From Clostridia bacterium (GTDB taxonomy: Bacteria; Bacillota_A; Clostridia; Christensenellales; Aristaeellaceae): a stretch of DNA of 26,648 nt. Both the position numbers and the translations under genes were made by a program. The DNA is taken from NCBI GenBank assembly GCA_017464225.1, contig JAFUDW010000204.1, positions 1 to 26,648 on the forward strand, given 5' to 3'. The notes below the pieces were generated by a model, which did not search any database, was not told the DNA's origin, and saw only the letters and a program-made list of their open reading frames with translations. Positions 1-8,576 of the stretch are shown piece after piece (positions within the stretch are counted from its first letter, which is position 1; each line of letters opens with the position of its first letter).

Positions 1-2
1 CC

Positions 3-1211
3 TGGCAGGCGCATTTTGTGCGCAACATGTTCATCAAGCCCACCGCCGAGGAAGAGGCGGCCTTTACCCCTGATTTCATCGTGTACACCGCCAGCAAGGC
101 TAAGTGCGCCCAGTATCAGGAGCTGGGCCTGAACAGCGAGACCGTGGTGGCCTTCAACGTGACCAGCCGGGAGCAGGTGATCCTGAACACCTGGTACGGC
201 GGCGAAATGAAGAAGGGCATGTTCTCCATGATGAACTACTACCTGCCGCTCAAGGGCATTGCCAGCATGCACTGCTCGGCCAATACCGATATGCAGGGCG
301 AAAACACCGCCATCTTCTTCGGCCTGTCCGGCACCGGCAAGACCACCCTGTCCACCGATCCCAAGCGCCTGCTCATCGGCGACGACGAGCACGGCTGGGA
401 CGATAACGGCGTGTTCAACTTTGAGGGCGGCTGCTATGCCAAGGTCATCAACCTGGATAAGGACAGCGAGCCCGATATCTATAACGCCATCCGCCGCGAC
501 GCGCTGCTGGAGAACGTGACACTGGACGAAAACGGCAAGATCGACTTTGCCGATAAGTCCGTCACCGAAAACACCCGCGTCAGCTATCCCATTGAGCACA
601 TTGAAAAGATCGTCAAAAACGTGCGGCCCATTTCCGCCGGCCCCGACGCCCAGAACGTGATCTTCCTGAGCGCCGACGCCTTTGGCGTGCTGCCTCCCGT
701 GAGCGTGCTGGACAGCGAGCAGACCAAGTATTACTTCCTCTCCGGCTTCACCGCCAAGCTGGCCGGCACCGAGCGCGGCATTACCGAGCCCACGCCCACT
801 TTCTCCGCCTGCTTCGGCCAGGCCTTCCTGGAGCTGCATCCCACCAAGTACGCCGAAGAGCTGGTCAAAAAGATGGAAAAGAGCGGCGCCAAGGCCTACC
901 TGGTCAACACCGGCTGGAACGGCACCGGCAAGCGCATCTCCATCAAGGATACCCGCGGCATCATCGACGCCATCCTGAACGGCGATATCCTGAACGCGCC
1001 CACCAAGAAGATCCCCTACTTCAACTTTGACGTGCCCACCCAGCTGCCCGGCGTGGATACCGGCATCCTGGATCCCCGGGACACCTATGCCGATCCCAAG
1101 GTGTGGGACGAAAAAGCCCGCGACCTGGCTTCCCGCTTCATCAAGAACTTCGTCAAGTACGAGGGCAACGAAGCCGGCAAGGCCCTGGTCAAGGCCGGCC
1201 CGCAGCTGTAA
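3..1211 (+). CDS. pckA: Phosphoenolpyruvate carboxykinase (ATP), 5' end outside window
   Basis: Cytosolic enzyme that interconverts oxaloacetate plus ATP with PEP, CO2 and ADP. The reading frame is open to the left edge: the residues just before the first possible internal start (WQAHF) continue the conserved family sequence, so the true start lies upstream. About 402 residues are present of the usual 525-540. The P-loop [11 protein letters not shown] is encoded from about 321 and the metal/nucleotide motif DDEHGW from about 381; both are intact, as is the C-terminal region. A stem-loop terminator follows. In this neighbourhood PckA could use oxaloacetate made by the tartrate dehydratase encoded downstream, but it lies in a separate transcription unit. 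Identification is secure; only the N-terminus is missing. Confidence 0.97.
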   Translation, partial: WQAHFVRNMFIKPTAEEEAAFTPDFIVYTASKAKCAQYQELGLNSETVVAFNVTSREQVILNTWYGGEMKKGMFSMMNYYLPLKGIASMHCSANTDMQGENTAIFFGLSGTGKTTLSTDPKRLLIGDDEHGWDDNGVFNFEGGCYAKVINLDKDSEPDIYNAIRRDALLENVTLDENGKIDFADKSVTENTRVSYPIEHIEKIVKNVRPISAGPDAQNVIFLSADAFGVLPPVSVLDSEQTKYYFLSGFTAKLAGTERGITEPTPTFSACFGQAFLELHPTKYAEELVKKMEKSGAKAYLVNTGWNGTGKRISIKDTRGIIDAILNGDILNAPTKKIPYFNFDVPTQLPGVDTGILDPRDTYADPKVWDEKARDLASRFIKNFVKYEGNEAGKALVKAGPQL

Positions 1212-1266
1212 GCGAACGGCTCCGCGGCGGGCGCATTGCCCTCCGCGGCGATACAACCATAAAAAC

Positions 1267-1300
1267 AAAAATGAAGGGGCGGCCTGCTCCTTCATTTTTA
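1267..1300 (+). terminator. Rho-independent terminator of pckA
   Basis: An 11-bp perfect stem has left arm 1267-1277 (AAAAATGAAGG) and right arm 1289-1299 (CCTTCATTTTT). The right arm supplies the T-run. It sits 55 bp after the pckA stop and just before the ribosome-binding site of the next gene. Confidence 0.8.
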
Positions 1301-1325
1301 TAAAACGCCGGATAAGGAGACGCCT

Positions 1326-4300
1326 ATGAGAACCCAGCGCCGCCCGCTCATATTCCTCGGTTTGGCCGTTCTGCTGGCCTGCCTGCTGTGCGCCACCGCC
1401 CTTGGCGACGAGGCGCGGTTTCCCGCGGGCGTGATCGAGATCCCCCAGGGGACGCCGATCACGATCGACGAGGACGCCGGTACGGTGACCCTCGCCCATC
1501 CCGATACCGTTCCCCAGCCGGGGGACGCCTTTGTGGTGTACCTACAGGACCTGCCTATTGGCTATGTGGCAAAGACCGTGGAATGGCGGGAGGGCAGCGC
1601 CGTGATCGCGGTCGACAGGGCTGATCCGTCCATCTACGGCATGCTGGAGGAATCGGGCACGGTGGTGCTGTCCGGGGAAATGTACGCTTTCGTTCCGGCG
1701 GCCAATTCCGCCGTGGAGATCGGCGACGCGCTGAAATTTGAGGACGGCTCGCTGATCGTCACGGTATCGCCGGCGGCCGGCACCGAACTGGAGGTGAGCC
1801 TGTCCAATCTGCGGCTGGACCACGCCTTTTCCTCCGGGGAGGTTTCGGTATCGCTGAGCGGCAATTACGATATTTCCGTCGGTTTCAGCGTGGACGAGGA
1901 CGATCTTTCCTACCAATTCCCGCTGGGCGAGATCCGCATCTACGGCGTGGGCAAGATCGGCTTGTACGTGGACCTGAGCTGCGAGGCCTCGCTGAAATAC
2001 GCCCTCCAGGGCTATTTCTCCGTCGGCTTCACCGCCGACGACACCGGGAACCATCTGCGCAAGGTCTTCTCCCTGGACGGTACCGCCATCGAGGGAAAGG
2101 GAGAAATCGGCCTGGGATTAAAGCTGACCGCGGGCGTCGACGTGCTGGTGGCCGAGGCCGATCTCTTTGCCGAGATCGGCGTGGCCACGCAGGTGGAAAC
2201 CAAGAGCACCTATCACCCCGAATGGGATCCGCCCGCCGCAACCTTCTGCGAGGAATACGGCTTCTTTGTGTTCTGCAAGGTGGGCGCGGAGGCCAAATAC
2301 ACGAACGCCCTGGGCCAGACAAAGAATCTGGTCGCGGCGGATTTCGACCTGCTGGACGAGGACGACAGCCCCATCCGGGTAGGCATGCATTATGAAAACG
2401 GCGAGCCCGTGCCCGGCTGCACGGTGGGCATGGAGCCCTCCATCCTCAATATCGATTACAACGGAAGGATCACCGATCCGGACGACGCGCTGTTCATCGA
2501 CCGCGGGAACCGCGCCCTGGAGACCGAGGTTTGGCTGCCCTGGGACGTGACCGTAAACGGCGATTATGTCATCGCGGACGGCGGCCTGGAGATGAACGGC
2601 CATACCATGATCGTAAACGGCGATCTGATCCTGGAAAACGGGTATTTGAAGCTGCAGGGCGGCACGCTGATCGTTCACGGCAACCTGCGGATGCAGCGGC
2701 GGACAAGCGGCGGCTGGGGCGATTCCGACGCCTTCCTGGACGTCAGCTGGAGCGACAACCGGATCCTTATCGACGGCGACCTGATCCTGCAGACCAACGC
2801 CGAAAACAACGCCTTTTATGGGGGCGTGATCCGCATCGGCGGCAGCCTGATCCAGAAGAACGCCGCGGGCAACCGTTCCAATTTCATCACCTATGAAGGA
2901 ATGCACGTTGTTTTTACCGCCGAGGGCAGCCATACCATCCAATTGGAATCCCCCGAAACCGTCACCTTCCATTCCCTGACCCTGGAGGGCGACGTGGAGG
3001 CGTTCTCCGACCTGCATATCGTTGACGCGGCCATCGGCGGCCACCGTCTGACCGCGGACGCCGACCTGTACCAGACCGGAAACGTCAGTTTGGGCGGCGG
3101 CAGCGTGACCGTCCGGGGCAATCTGTATCATTCCCACGGCGACCTGGTGATCGGCGGAGGCGAAATGCACATCCTGGGCGGCTATTACAACGCGGGCGCG
3201 GACAGCGTATACGCCCAGGGCCTGCAGGGCCTGACCGACGGCTCCGGCATGCTGTCCATGGAGGACGCGGCGGGCGTGATGCGGGTAGACGGCAGCTTTG
3301 TGCTGCGCACCTTCTACGGCTGCCGTCTGACGGCGGGCACGCTGTACCTGGGCGGCGATTTCCGCCAGGTCATCCCCGATTACTGGATCTTTGACTATTT
3401 CACGGCGGAGGCAAGCCACAAAACAGTGCTGAATGGCTCAGGCTCCCAGCGCATCTCCTTTGAAAGCGCGGACAACGGCTTCGGCACGCTGGAAGCCGTC
3501 AATCAAAACCTGATTTTTGAAAAGAACGTGAACTGGCTGGTGCAGGGCAGCGATATCCGCGGGGCTTTTGACGGCGTGCTGGGCCTCCGGGATGTGGATC
3601 TGAACGGCAAGCGCCTGACCGTGGACGGCGATCTGCATGTCCGCTCCAATCTGGACCTGCGCGGCGGCGTCCTTTCGGTGAGCGGCGATTTGTATCACCA
3701 CATGGGCGAGATCAACGTAAACGGCGGCCGGATAGAGATTGCCGGCAACTATTACAACGTGGACGAGGACAGCGCGCAGGCAGGCGGCGAGGATTTCACC
3801 GCAGGCGCGGGCGCGCTCCGGATGAACAGCGCGGCGGACGAGGTGCGCGTCGGCGGCAGCTTCGTCACCTATTCCCAATTCGGCAACATGGATCTGCTGA
3901 CGGCGGGCACGCTGTACGTAGCCGGGGACTTTATCCAAAGGATGGAACACGGCTTCGACGCTCAGGGCGGGCACAAAACCGTGCTGAACGGCACGGGGCC
4001 GCAGACGGTATCCTTTGAAATCGAGGGCTGCCATTTCGGCATCCTGAAGCTCACCCAGCCCAGGGATAATTACTCCTTTACGCCCGATCCCTGCTGGATC
4101 AAGCTGATCGAGGCCGAAGAGCCGGTATTCAGCGTGCCGGACCTCGTCCTGCCCTCCGCGCTTGAAACCATCGAGGAATCGGCCTTTGAGCGGATCGGCG
4201 CTTTGGTGGTGCTGGTGCCCGATACCTGCGGCGGCATCGGCGCGTACGCCTTCCGGGATTCCGCCGTAACGCAGATCCGCATCCCCGCGGGCTGCGCCGT

Positions 4301-4412
4301 GGGCGAAGGCGCCTTTGACGGCTGCGGCCAGGTAACCGTTTTCGGCACGGCCGGCAGCCCTGCGGAAAGCTACTGCGCGGCCCATGACAACTGCGTTTTC
4401 ATTGCGGAATGA
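1326..4412 (+). CDS. Large exported beta-repeat protein with BspA-like C-terminal repeats
   Basis: A 1028-residue secreted or surface protein of unknown role. The start is supported by AAGGAG at 1314-1319. The N-terminus is a signal peptide: Arg-rich, then a hydrophobic core, with probable cleavage near ALG/DEA around residue 28. Residues of about 30-345 are beta-rich and unrecognised. From about residue 410 the protein becomes short Gly/Asn-rich strands of the type VNGDLILENG, as in beta-helix or beta-solenoid proteins. Two related units start near residues 569 and 759 and are in register by exactly 190 codons. The last ~90 residues (ALETIEESAF, IGAYAF, VGEGAF) are BspA-like leucine-rich repeats, common in surface proteins of gut Clostridia. 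No sortase motif, S-layer domain or C-terminal membrane anchor is seen. An adhesin or envelope role is inference only. Confidence 0.85.
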   Translation: MRTQRRPLIFLGLAVLLACLLCATALGDEARFPAGVIEIPQGTPITIDEDAGTVTLAHPDTVPQPGDAFVVYLQDLPIGYVAKTVEWREGSAVIAVDRADPSIYGMLEESGTVVLSGEMYAFVPAANSAVEIGDALKFEDGSLIVTVSPAAGTELEVSLSNLRLDHAFSSGEVSVSLSGNYDISVGFSVDEDDLSYQFPLGEIRIYGVGKIGLYVDLSCEASLKYALQGYFSVGFTADDTGNHLRKVFSLDGTAIEGKGEIGLGLKLTAGVDVLVAEADLFAEIGVATQVETKSTYHPEWDPPAATFCEEYGFFVFCKVGAEAKYTNALGQTKNLVAADFDLLDEDDSPIRVGMHYENGEPVPGCTVGMEPSILNIDYNGRITDPDDALFIDRGNRALETEVWLPWDVTVNGDYVIADGGLEMNGHTMIVNGDLILENGYLKLQGGTLIVHGNLRMQRRTSGGWGDSDAFLDVSWSDNRILIDGDLILQTNAENNAFYGGVIRIGGSLIQKNAAGNRSNFITYEGMHVVFTAEGSHTIQLESPETVTFHSLTLEGDVEAFSDLHIVDAAIGGHRLTADADLYQTGNVSLGGGSVTVRGNLYHSHGDLVIGGGEMHILGGYYNAGADSVYAQGLQGLTDGSGMLSMEDAAGVMRVDGSFVLRTFYGCRLTAGTLYLGGDFRQVIPDYWIFDYFTAEASHKTVLNGSGSQRISFESADNGFGTLEAVNQNLIFEKNVNWLVQGSDIRGAFDGVLGLRDVDLNGKRLTVDGDLHVRSNLDLRGGVLSVSGDLYHHMGEINVNGGRIEIAGNYYNVDEDSAQAGGEDFTAGAGALRMNSAADEVRVGGSFVTYSQFGNMDLLTAGTLYVAGDFIQRMEHGFDAQGGHKTVLNGTGPQTVSFEIEGCHFGILKLTQPRDNYSFTPDPCWIKLIEAEEPVFSVPDLVLPSALETIEESAFERIGALVVLVPDTCGGIGAYAFRDSAVTQIRIPAGCAVGEGAFDGCGQVTVFGTAGSPAESYCAAHDNCVFIAE
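3327..3917 (+). repeat. Internal 570-bp repeat in the exported beta-repeat protein gene
   Basis: An identical 21-base tract encoding LTAGTLY lies at 3327-3347 and 3897-3917, exactly 570 bp (190 codons) apart. The surrounding protein units align along their length: GDLYH/GNLYH, GGYYN/GNYYN, HKTVLNG and DGSFV/GGSFV recur at matching places. The repeat is diverged at DNA level apart from this tract, so it looks like an old domain duplication rather than a recent one. Confidence 0.75.
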
Positions 4413-4457
4413 CGCCGCCTGCCTTCAATAAGGAGAAGGAAAAAACCATATTCAACG

Positions 4458-4485
4458 CGGACGCTTCACAAAGCGTCCGTTTTTT
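4458..4485 (+). terminator. Terminator of the exported beta-repeat protein gene
   Basis: A 9-bp perfect stem has left arm CGGACGCTT at 4458-4466, loop CACA, and right arm AAGCGTCCG at 4471-4479, followed by a T-run at 4480-4485. Part of the hairpin also serves as the promoter of the next gene. Confidence 0.9.
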
Positions 4486-4493
4486 GGTATAAT
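4465..4493 (+). promoter_or_regulatory. Promoter of the AraC-type regulator, nested in the upstream terminator
   Basis: The -35 TTCACA lies at 4465-4470 (5 of 6 to consensus). A 17-nt spacer separates it from -10 TATAAT at 4488-4493 (6 of 6). The -35 spans the end of the left arm and the loop of the terminator hairpin. A small inverted repeat ATACG-TTCG-CGTAT at 4498-4511 lies at the expected transcription start and could cap the 5' end of the mRNA. Confidence 0.75.
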
Positions 4494-4562
4494 AACAATA
4501 CGTTCGCGTATATCATCAATATGCAATCAGCGCCTTGTTTGCGAAATCAGAGGAAGAGAAAA

Positions 4563-5627
4563 ATGCAGCAGTTAAACTATACGCTGGATTACCCGGATGG
4601 CAAGCCCCTGCTGCGGCAGTATGTGTACCATGTGGCTTCGTTCCACTATAACTGGCATAAGGAGATCGAGCTGCTCTGCGTGATGCGCGGCAGTGTGGAG
4701 GTCTGCGCCGGAACGGATATTTTTGAGCTTGGCGAGGATGATCTTCTGCTGATCAACGCCAATGTGGGCCATGCCACGCTGTCCCGTTCGCTGGACAGCG
4801 TGATCATGCTGGTGCGCATCGATCCCTCTTTTTTCAAAAAGGCCTATCCGGATTTTGAGCACCGCCGCATCCGGCTGTACTCGCAGCAAAGCAATCGGAA
4901 CGAGAACCGCTTTTCAGCGCTGCGGAGCTGTATGGCGCGGATGATGCTGGCCAAGCTTTCCGATGACGGCCTTTCGGCCTTCGCCTATGACGGCGCGCTG
5001 TATACGCTGGCCTGGCGGCTGCTGCGGGATTTTCAGCCGGAGGAACAGGCTGCCGCCGTCTTTTCGGATAAGGAAAACGAGAGCAACGTCCATGGGATGA
5101 TCCAATATCTGGAGCAGCATTACAGGCAGCGGATCACTCTGCAGGATATGGCCAGGCAATGGAATTATTCAACCACCTATGCCTCCCAGCTGTTTAAGGA
5201 ATATGTGGGCATCAATTTTTACGATTATCTGACCCGCATCCGCCTGCGCCAGGCCACCCGCGACCTGAGCGAGACCCAGAAAAAGATCGTGGATATTGCG
5301 GCGGAGAACGGATTTCAGGATCTGAAAAGCTTCAATACCAAATTCCGGGAAATGTTTGGCCGCTCGCCATCGGATTACCGGCGCTCGCTGGCTGAGGAGC
5401 ATATCCGCTATGACGCCACCTTCAAAAAGATATTCATCACCACCGAGGATGAAGGTGTAATGGAAAAGCTGCGCGCCTATACGGAGGAGACCGTTCCTCC
5501 GGTCGGCGGCCAGGAAACGCCCGTGAGCTGTACGCGCCCGTCAGCGCTGGACAAGCAGGCAAAAAAGCTGGAAAACATGGCTGAATCGCTGAAAAAAATA
5601 GCGGAACAAATCAAAAAGCAATCCTAA
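4563..5627 (+). CDS. AraC-family transcriptional regulator
   Basis: A 354-residue DNA-binding regulator. I chose ATG 4563 because AGGAAGAG lies at 4551-4558; an in-frame ATG at 4521 has no ribosome-binding site. Residues of about 5-75 form an AraC-type cupin ligand-binding domain (HYNWHKEIELL, then DDLLLINANVGHA). Residues of about 180-275 carry the two helix-turn-helix units typical of AraC/XylS (ITLQDMARQWNYSTTYASQLFK and KKIVDIAAENGFQDLKSFNTKF). A tail of about 80 residues follows, ending in a Lys/Glu-rich amphipathic helix (KKLENMAESLKKIAEQIKK) that could be a coiled coil; most AraC proteins stop soon after the second helix-turn-helix. It precedes the ttd-tct operon in the same direction but has its own promoter and terminator, so it is the likely sensor and activator for that operon. 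The ligand is unknown; tartrate or a related sugar acid is an inference. Confidence 0.9.
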   Translation: MQQLNYTLDYPDGKPLLRQYVYHVASFHYNWHKEIELLCVMRGSVEVCAGTDIFELGEDDLLLINANVGHATLSRSLDSVIMLVRIDPSFFKKAYPDFEHRRIRLYSQQSNRNENRFSALRSCMARMMLAKLSDDGLSAFAYDGALYTLAWRLLRDFQPEEQAAAVFSDKENESNVHGMIQYLEQHYRQRITLQDMARQWNYSTTYASQLFKEYVGINFYDYLTRIRLRQATRDLSETQKKIVDIAAENGFQDLKSFNTKFREMFGRSPSDYRRSLAEEHIRYDATFKKIFITTEDEGVMEKLRAYTEETVPPVGGQETPVSCTRPSALDKQAKKLENMAESLKKIAEQIKKQS

Positions 5628-5663
5628 AAATCCACCATCCGATTTTTCGGATCGGCACATCGC

Positions 5664-5695
5664 GCGCATCATGGCTGCATGATGCGCATTTTTTT
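5664..5695 (+). terminator. Terminator of the AraC-type regulator gene
   Basis: A 10-bp perfect stem has left arm GCGCATCATG at 5664-5673, loop GCTG, and right arm CATGATGCGC at 5678-5687, followed by a T-run at 5689-5695. Confidence 0.9.
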
Positions 5696-5719
5696 GTATG
5701 CGGACGTCAAAGCCCAAAG

Positions 5720-5865
5720 AAAATGTACGATCCGGTATAAAAACGCAGGAAATAATTCAGGTTGTTTGAAGCGCGCTTCCTTTGCATTTCGACGAAAAAT
5801 GTGCCGGAAATCCTGAAAAACTGCGTAAAAGTTGGGAAGCGCCTGCCTTGCTTAACCGATATAAT
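5720..5865 (+). promoter_or_regulatory. Probable regulated promoter region of the ttd-tct operon
   Basis: TATAAT at 5860-5865 lies about 65 bp before ttdA, but no good -35 is found at 17 bp; TTGGGA at 5832-5837 is too far away. A weak -35 is what an activator-dependent promoter would show. Upstream are a perfect 12-bp palindrome GAAGCGCGCTTC (5768-5779), short direct repeats AAAATGT (5720-5726 and 5796-5802) and GCAGGAAAT/GCCGGAAAT (5745-5753 and 5803-5811). These are candidates for AraC-type sites, without proof. GAAAGCGCT downstream (5887-5895) partly resembles a catabolite-repression cre site. Confidence 0.4.
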
Positions 5866-5930
5866 GACGTCGAAAGCATGAACCGGGAAAGCGCTGCGGG
5901 CAAGCGGCGCAACCAGGGAGGAGATACTTC

Positions 5931-6830
5931 ATGGCAAATGAGGCGCAGGTCGTCAGAATGACCGATATGATGGCGAAATTCATCGCGCATACCGCAAAGG
6001 TATTGCCGGACGACGTAACAGCCAAGCTGAAAGAGCTTCGGGACGCCGAGGACGATCCCATGGCGCGGGTGATCTATGATACCATGTTCCGCAATCAGGA
6101 GCTGGCGGAGCGGCTGGATCGTCCGTCCTGCCAGGATACGGGCGTCCTGCAGTTCTGGGTCAAGTGCGGCACGGGCTTCCCGCTGATCAACGAACTGGAA
6201 GGGCTTTTGAAGGAAGCGGTCGTCCAAGCCACTTTCGCGGCGCCCCTGCGCCACAACAGCGTGGAGACCTTTGACGAATACAACACCGGGAAAAACGTGG
6301 GAAAGGGTACGCCCACCGTGTGGTGGGATATCGTGCCTTACAGCGATTCCTGTGAGATCTATACCTATATGGCGGGCGGCGGCTGCACGCTGCCCGGGAA
6401 CGCCACCGTGCTGATGCCGGGCGAGGGGTATGAAGGCGTTGCGCGTTTCGTATTGGACCGTATGACCAGCTACGGGCTGAACGCCTGTCCGCCGCTGCTG
6501 GTGGGCGTGGGCGTGGCCACCTCGGTGGAGACGGCGGCCCTGCTTTCCAAAAAGGCGCTGATGCGGCCCATCGGCTCCCACAGCGAAAACGCGCGCGCCG
6601 CCCAAATGGAACGGCTGCTGGAGGACGGGATCAACGCCATTGGCCTGGGCCCCCAAGGCATGGGCGGCAAGCATTCGGTGCTGGGCGTTCATATTGAAAA
6701 TACCGCGCGGCACCCCTCCGCCATCGGCGTGGCGGTGAACGTGGGCTGCTGGAGCCATCGCCGGGGCCATATCGTCTTTGACAAAGATCTGAATTATCAA
6801 ATTTCAACGCATTCGGGGGTGACGCTGTAA
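5931..6830 (+). CDS. ttdA: L(+)-tartrate dehydratase, alpha subunit
   Basis: The iron-sulfur subunit of the two-subunit hydro-lyase that converts L-tartrate to oxaloacetate and water. It has 299 residues, close to the roughly 300 of E. coli TtdA. The start follows GGAGGAG. SCQDTG (C67), NACPP (C186) and VGCWSHRRG (C273) supply three cysteines in the positions expected for [4Fe-4S] ligands of this family. YMAGGGCTLPG and LVGVGVATSVETAALL resemble TtdA more closely than the class I fumarases, whose equivalent loop differs, but separating tartrate from fumarate activity by sequence alone is imperfect. The stop overlaps the next start by one base (TAATG), as expected for translationally coupled subunits. 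It is the first gene of an operon with a tricarboxylate-type transporter. Confidence 0.9.
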   Translation: MANEAQVVRMTDMMAKFIAHTAKVLPDDVTAKLKELRDAEDDPMARVIYDTMFRNQELAERLDRPSCQDTGVLQFWVKCGTGFPLINELEGLLKEAVVQATFAAPLRHNSVETFDEYNTGKNVGKGTPTVWWDIVPYSDSCEIYTYMAGGGCTLPGNATVLMPGEGYEGVARFVLDRMTSYGLNACPPLLVGVGVATSVETAALLSKKALMRPIGSHSENARAAQMERLLEDGINAIGLGPQGMGGKHSVLGVHIENTARHPSAIGVAVNVGCWSHRRGHIVFDKDLNYQISTHSGVTL

Positions 6831-7456
6831 TGGTGGAAATCAGGGATGGAAAAAAGATCCTGGTCACGCCGGTAACGGCTGAGGATCTTGCGGATATCCG
6901 GATTGGCGATATCGTGTATCTGACCGGCAGCCTGACCACCTGCCGCGACGTGGCCCATCGCCGCGTAGTGGAGGAGGGTCGTGAGATCCCGGTGGACGTG
7001 CGCGGCAACGCCATCCTGCACGCGGGGCCGATCATTCGACCGCTGCCGGACGACCGCTTTGAAATGGTTTCCGTTGGCCCCACCACCAGCATGCGCATGG
7101 AAAAGTTTGAGTATGCGTTCGTTAAAACCACCGGCGTGCGCGTGATCGTGGGCAAGGGCGGCATGAAGGATGATACGGCCCGCGCCTGCCGGGAGTTCGG
7201 CGCCATCCACTGCGTATTCCCGGCCGGGAACGCCGTGGTGGCCGCCGTGGAGGTGGAGGAGATCGTGCGGGCGGAATGGCGCGATCTGGGCATGCCTGAA
7301 ACGCTGTGGAACTGCCGGGTAAAGGAGTTCGGCCCGCTGATCGTCTCCATCGACACCCAGGGCCGCAACTATTTTGAGGAAAAGAAGATCGAATATAACC
7401 GAAAAAAGGACGAACAGGCCGCCGCCATCTGCGCCCAGGTGGGCTTCATCAAATAA
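6830..7456 (+). CDS. ttdB: L(+)-tartrate dehydratase, beta subunit
   Basis: Partner of the alpha subunit; 208 residues against about 200 for E. coli TtdB. Family signatures are LTGSLTTCRDVAHRR (residues of about 30-45), HAGPI, VSVGPTTSMRM, VGKGGM and a C-terminal RVKEFGPLIVSIDTQG; the match to TtdB is strong along the whole length. The start ATG shares one base with the ttdA stop. A 77-bp gap follows before the transporter binding-protein gene. It contains only a short inverted repeat (AGCC...GGCT near 7469-7480) and no clear terminator, so transcription probably continues. Confidence 0.9.
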   Translation: MVEIRDGKKILVTPVTAEDLADIRIGDIVYLTGSLTTCRDVAHRRVVEEGREIPVDVRGNAILHAGPIIRPLPDDRFEMVSVGPTTSMRMEKFEYAFVKTTGVRVIVGKGGMKDDTARACREFGAIHCVFPAGNAVVAAVEVEEIVRAEWRDLGMPETLWNCRVKEFGPLIVSIDTQGRNYFEEKKIEYNRKKDEQAAAICAQVGFIK

Positions 7457-7533
7457 TCCCGGTTTTACAGCCTGACAGGCTATAAACAATAGAAAGAATC
7501 ACTGCGAAAGTGAAAAACGAAAGGAGAATCCCC

Positions 7534-8493
7534 ATGAAAAAGTTCCTTGCCGCTCTGCTCGCCGCCATCATGGCGCTTTCCCTGACGATCGTTGCCGGCG
7601 CTGAGGTGGAATGGCCCACCAGCGCAATCACGCTGGTCGTTCCCGCCAAGGCGGGCGGCGGTACCGACGTGTATGCCAGGATCACCGCTGAATACTTTGA
7701 AAAGACCACCGGCCAGCCCCTGGTGATCATGAACATGGCTGACGGCGCGGGCTCTGTGGGCTATGAAGCCGTGCGCAACGCCAAGCCCGACGGACTGACG
7801 CTCATGTGGTATCATCCCTCGCTGTTCGTATCCTATTACACCCATACCTACAACTATTCCCCCATTGAAAACTTTACGCCCATCGTGACCATGTCAAAAA
7901 ACTCCGGCAACTGCATCGTGGTTCCCGCCTCCTCGCCTTACCAGACGCTGGACGATCTGGTGAACGCCGCCAAGGAAAAACCCGGCAAGCTGATCGCCGG
8001 CATCCAGACCGGCAGCCAGGCCCAGTTCCTCATCGAGCTGCTGCAGCTGGACGGTGAATGCAAGTTCAAGACCGTGGACGCCGGTACCGATGCTGAGCGC
8101 GTCACCGCCATCCTGGGCGGCCAGCTGGATGTGACCGTGTTCTCCCCCGCCAACGCCTCCACCTATGAAGAATCCGGCGATGTCCGCGTGCTGTGCATCT
8201 CGGGCGAGGAGCGCAGCCCCTTCTTCCCCGATTGGCCCACCGCCAAGGAGCAGGGCTACGAGCAGGTGGTGTACACCTCTCACCAGGTCATCTACGGGCC
8301 TTTGGGCATGGATCCCGAAATGGTGGAAAAGATCAATCAGGTATTCAGCGGCATCATGGACGACGAGACCGCCAATGAAAAGATCAACGCCGTCGGCTGC
8401 GTATTCCAGTGCTACGATGTGGCAGGCTCTGAGGAAGTGGTGGCCGGTCAGGACAGCACCATGAAAACGCTGTCCGAGCTGCTGGGCTACTGA
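7534..8493 (+). CDS. tctC: Tripartite tricarboxylate transporter, solute-binding protein (TctC/BugT family)
   Basis: Extracytoplasmic receptor of a TctCBA-type secondary transporter, 319 residues. ATG 7534 follows AAGGAG (7521-7526); an in-frame GTG at 7510 has no ribosome-binding site. The N-terminus is a signal peptide (MKKFLAALLAAIMALSL, cleavage near AGA/EVEW). It has no cysteine, so it is not a conventional lipoprotein. Mature-domain landmarks are WPTSAITLVVPAKAGGGTD, MADGAGSVG, and KPDGLTLMWY, typical of this family, which binds di- and tricarboxylates and other organic acids. With ttdAB upstream, tartrate or a close relative is the best guess for ligand. A GC-rich stem-loop follows the stop. 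Confidence 0.92.
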   Translation: MKKFLAALLAAIMALSLTIVAGAEVEWPTSAITLVVPAKAGGGTDVYARITAEYFEKTTGQPLVIMNMADGAGSVGYEAVRNAKPDGLTLMWYHPSLFVSYYTHTYNYSPIENFTPIVTMSKNSGNCIVVPASSPYQTLDDLVNAAKEKPGKLIAGIQTGSQAQFLIELLQLDGECKFKTVDAGTDAERVTAILGGQLDVTVFSPANASTYEESGDVRVLCISGEERSPFFPDWPTAKEQGYEQVVYTSHQVIYGPLGMDPEMVEKINQVFSGIMDDETANEKINAVGCVFQCYDVAGSEEVVAGQDSTMKTLSELLGY

Positions 8494-8507
8494 TCCGTAA
8501 AAAAGAC

Positions 8508-8535
8508 GGGGCGGCGGAAAAACCGCCGTCCCTTT
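8508..8535 (+). promoter_or_regulatory. Intercistronic stem-loop between tctC and tctB
   Basis: A 10-bp stem with one G-U wobble has left arm GGGGCGGCGG (8508-8517), loop AAAAA, right arm CCGCCGTCCC (8523-8532), then only TTT. The weak T-run suggests partial termination or 3' end protection that keeps binding-protein mRNA more abundant than permease mRNA. The function is inferred. Confidence 0.55.
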
Positions 8536-8576
8536 GCATATTCCCTGCAAAGAAAACAGAAAGGGGTCAAGACTGA

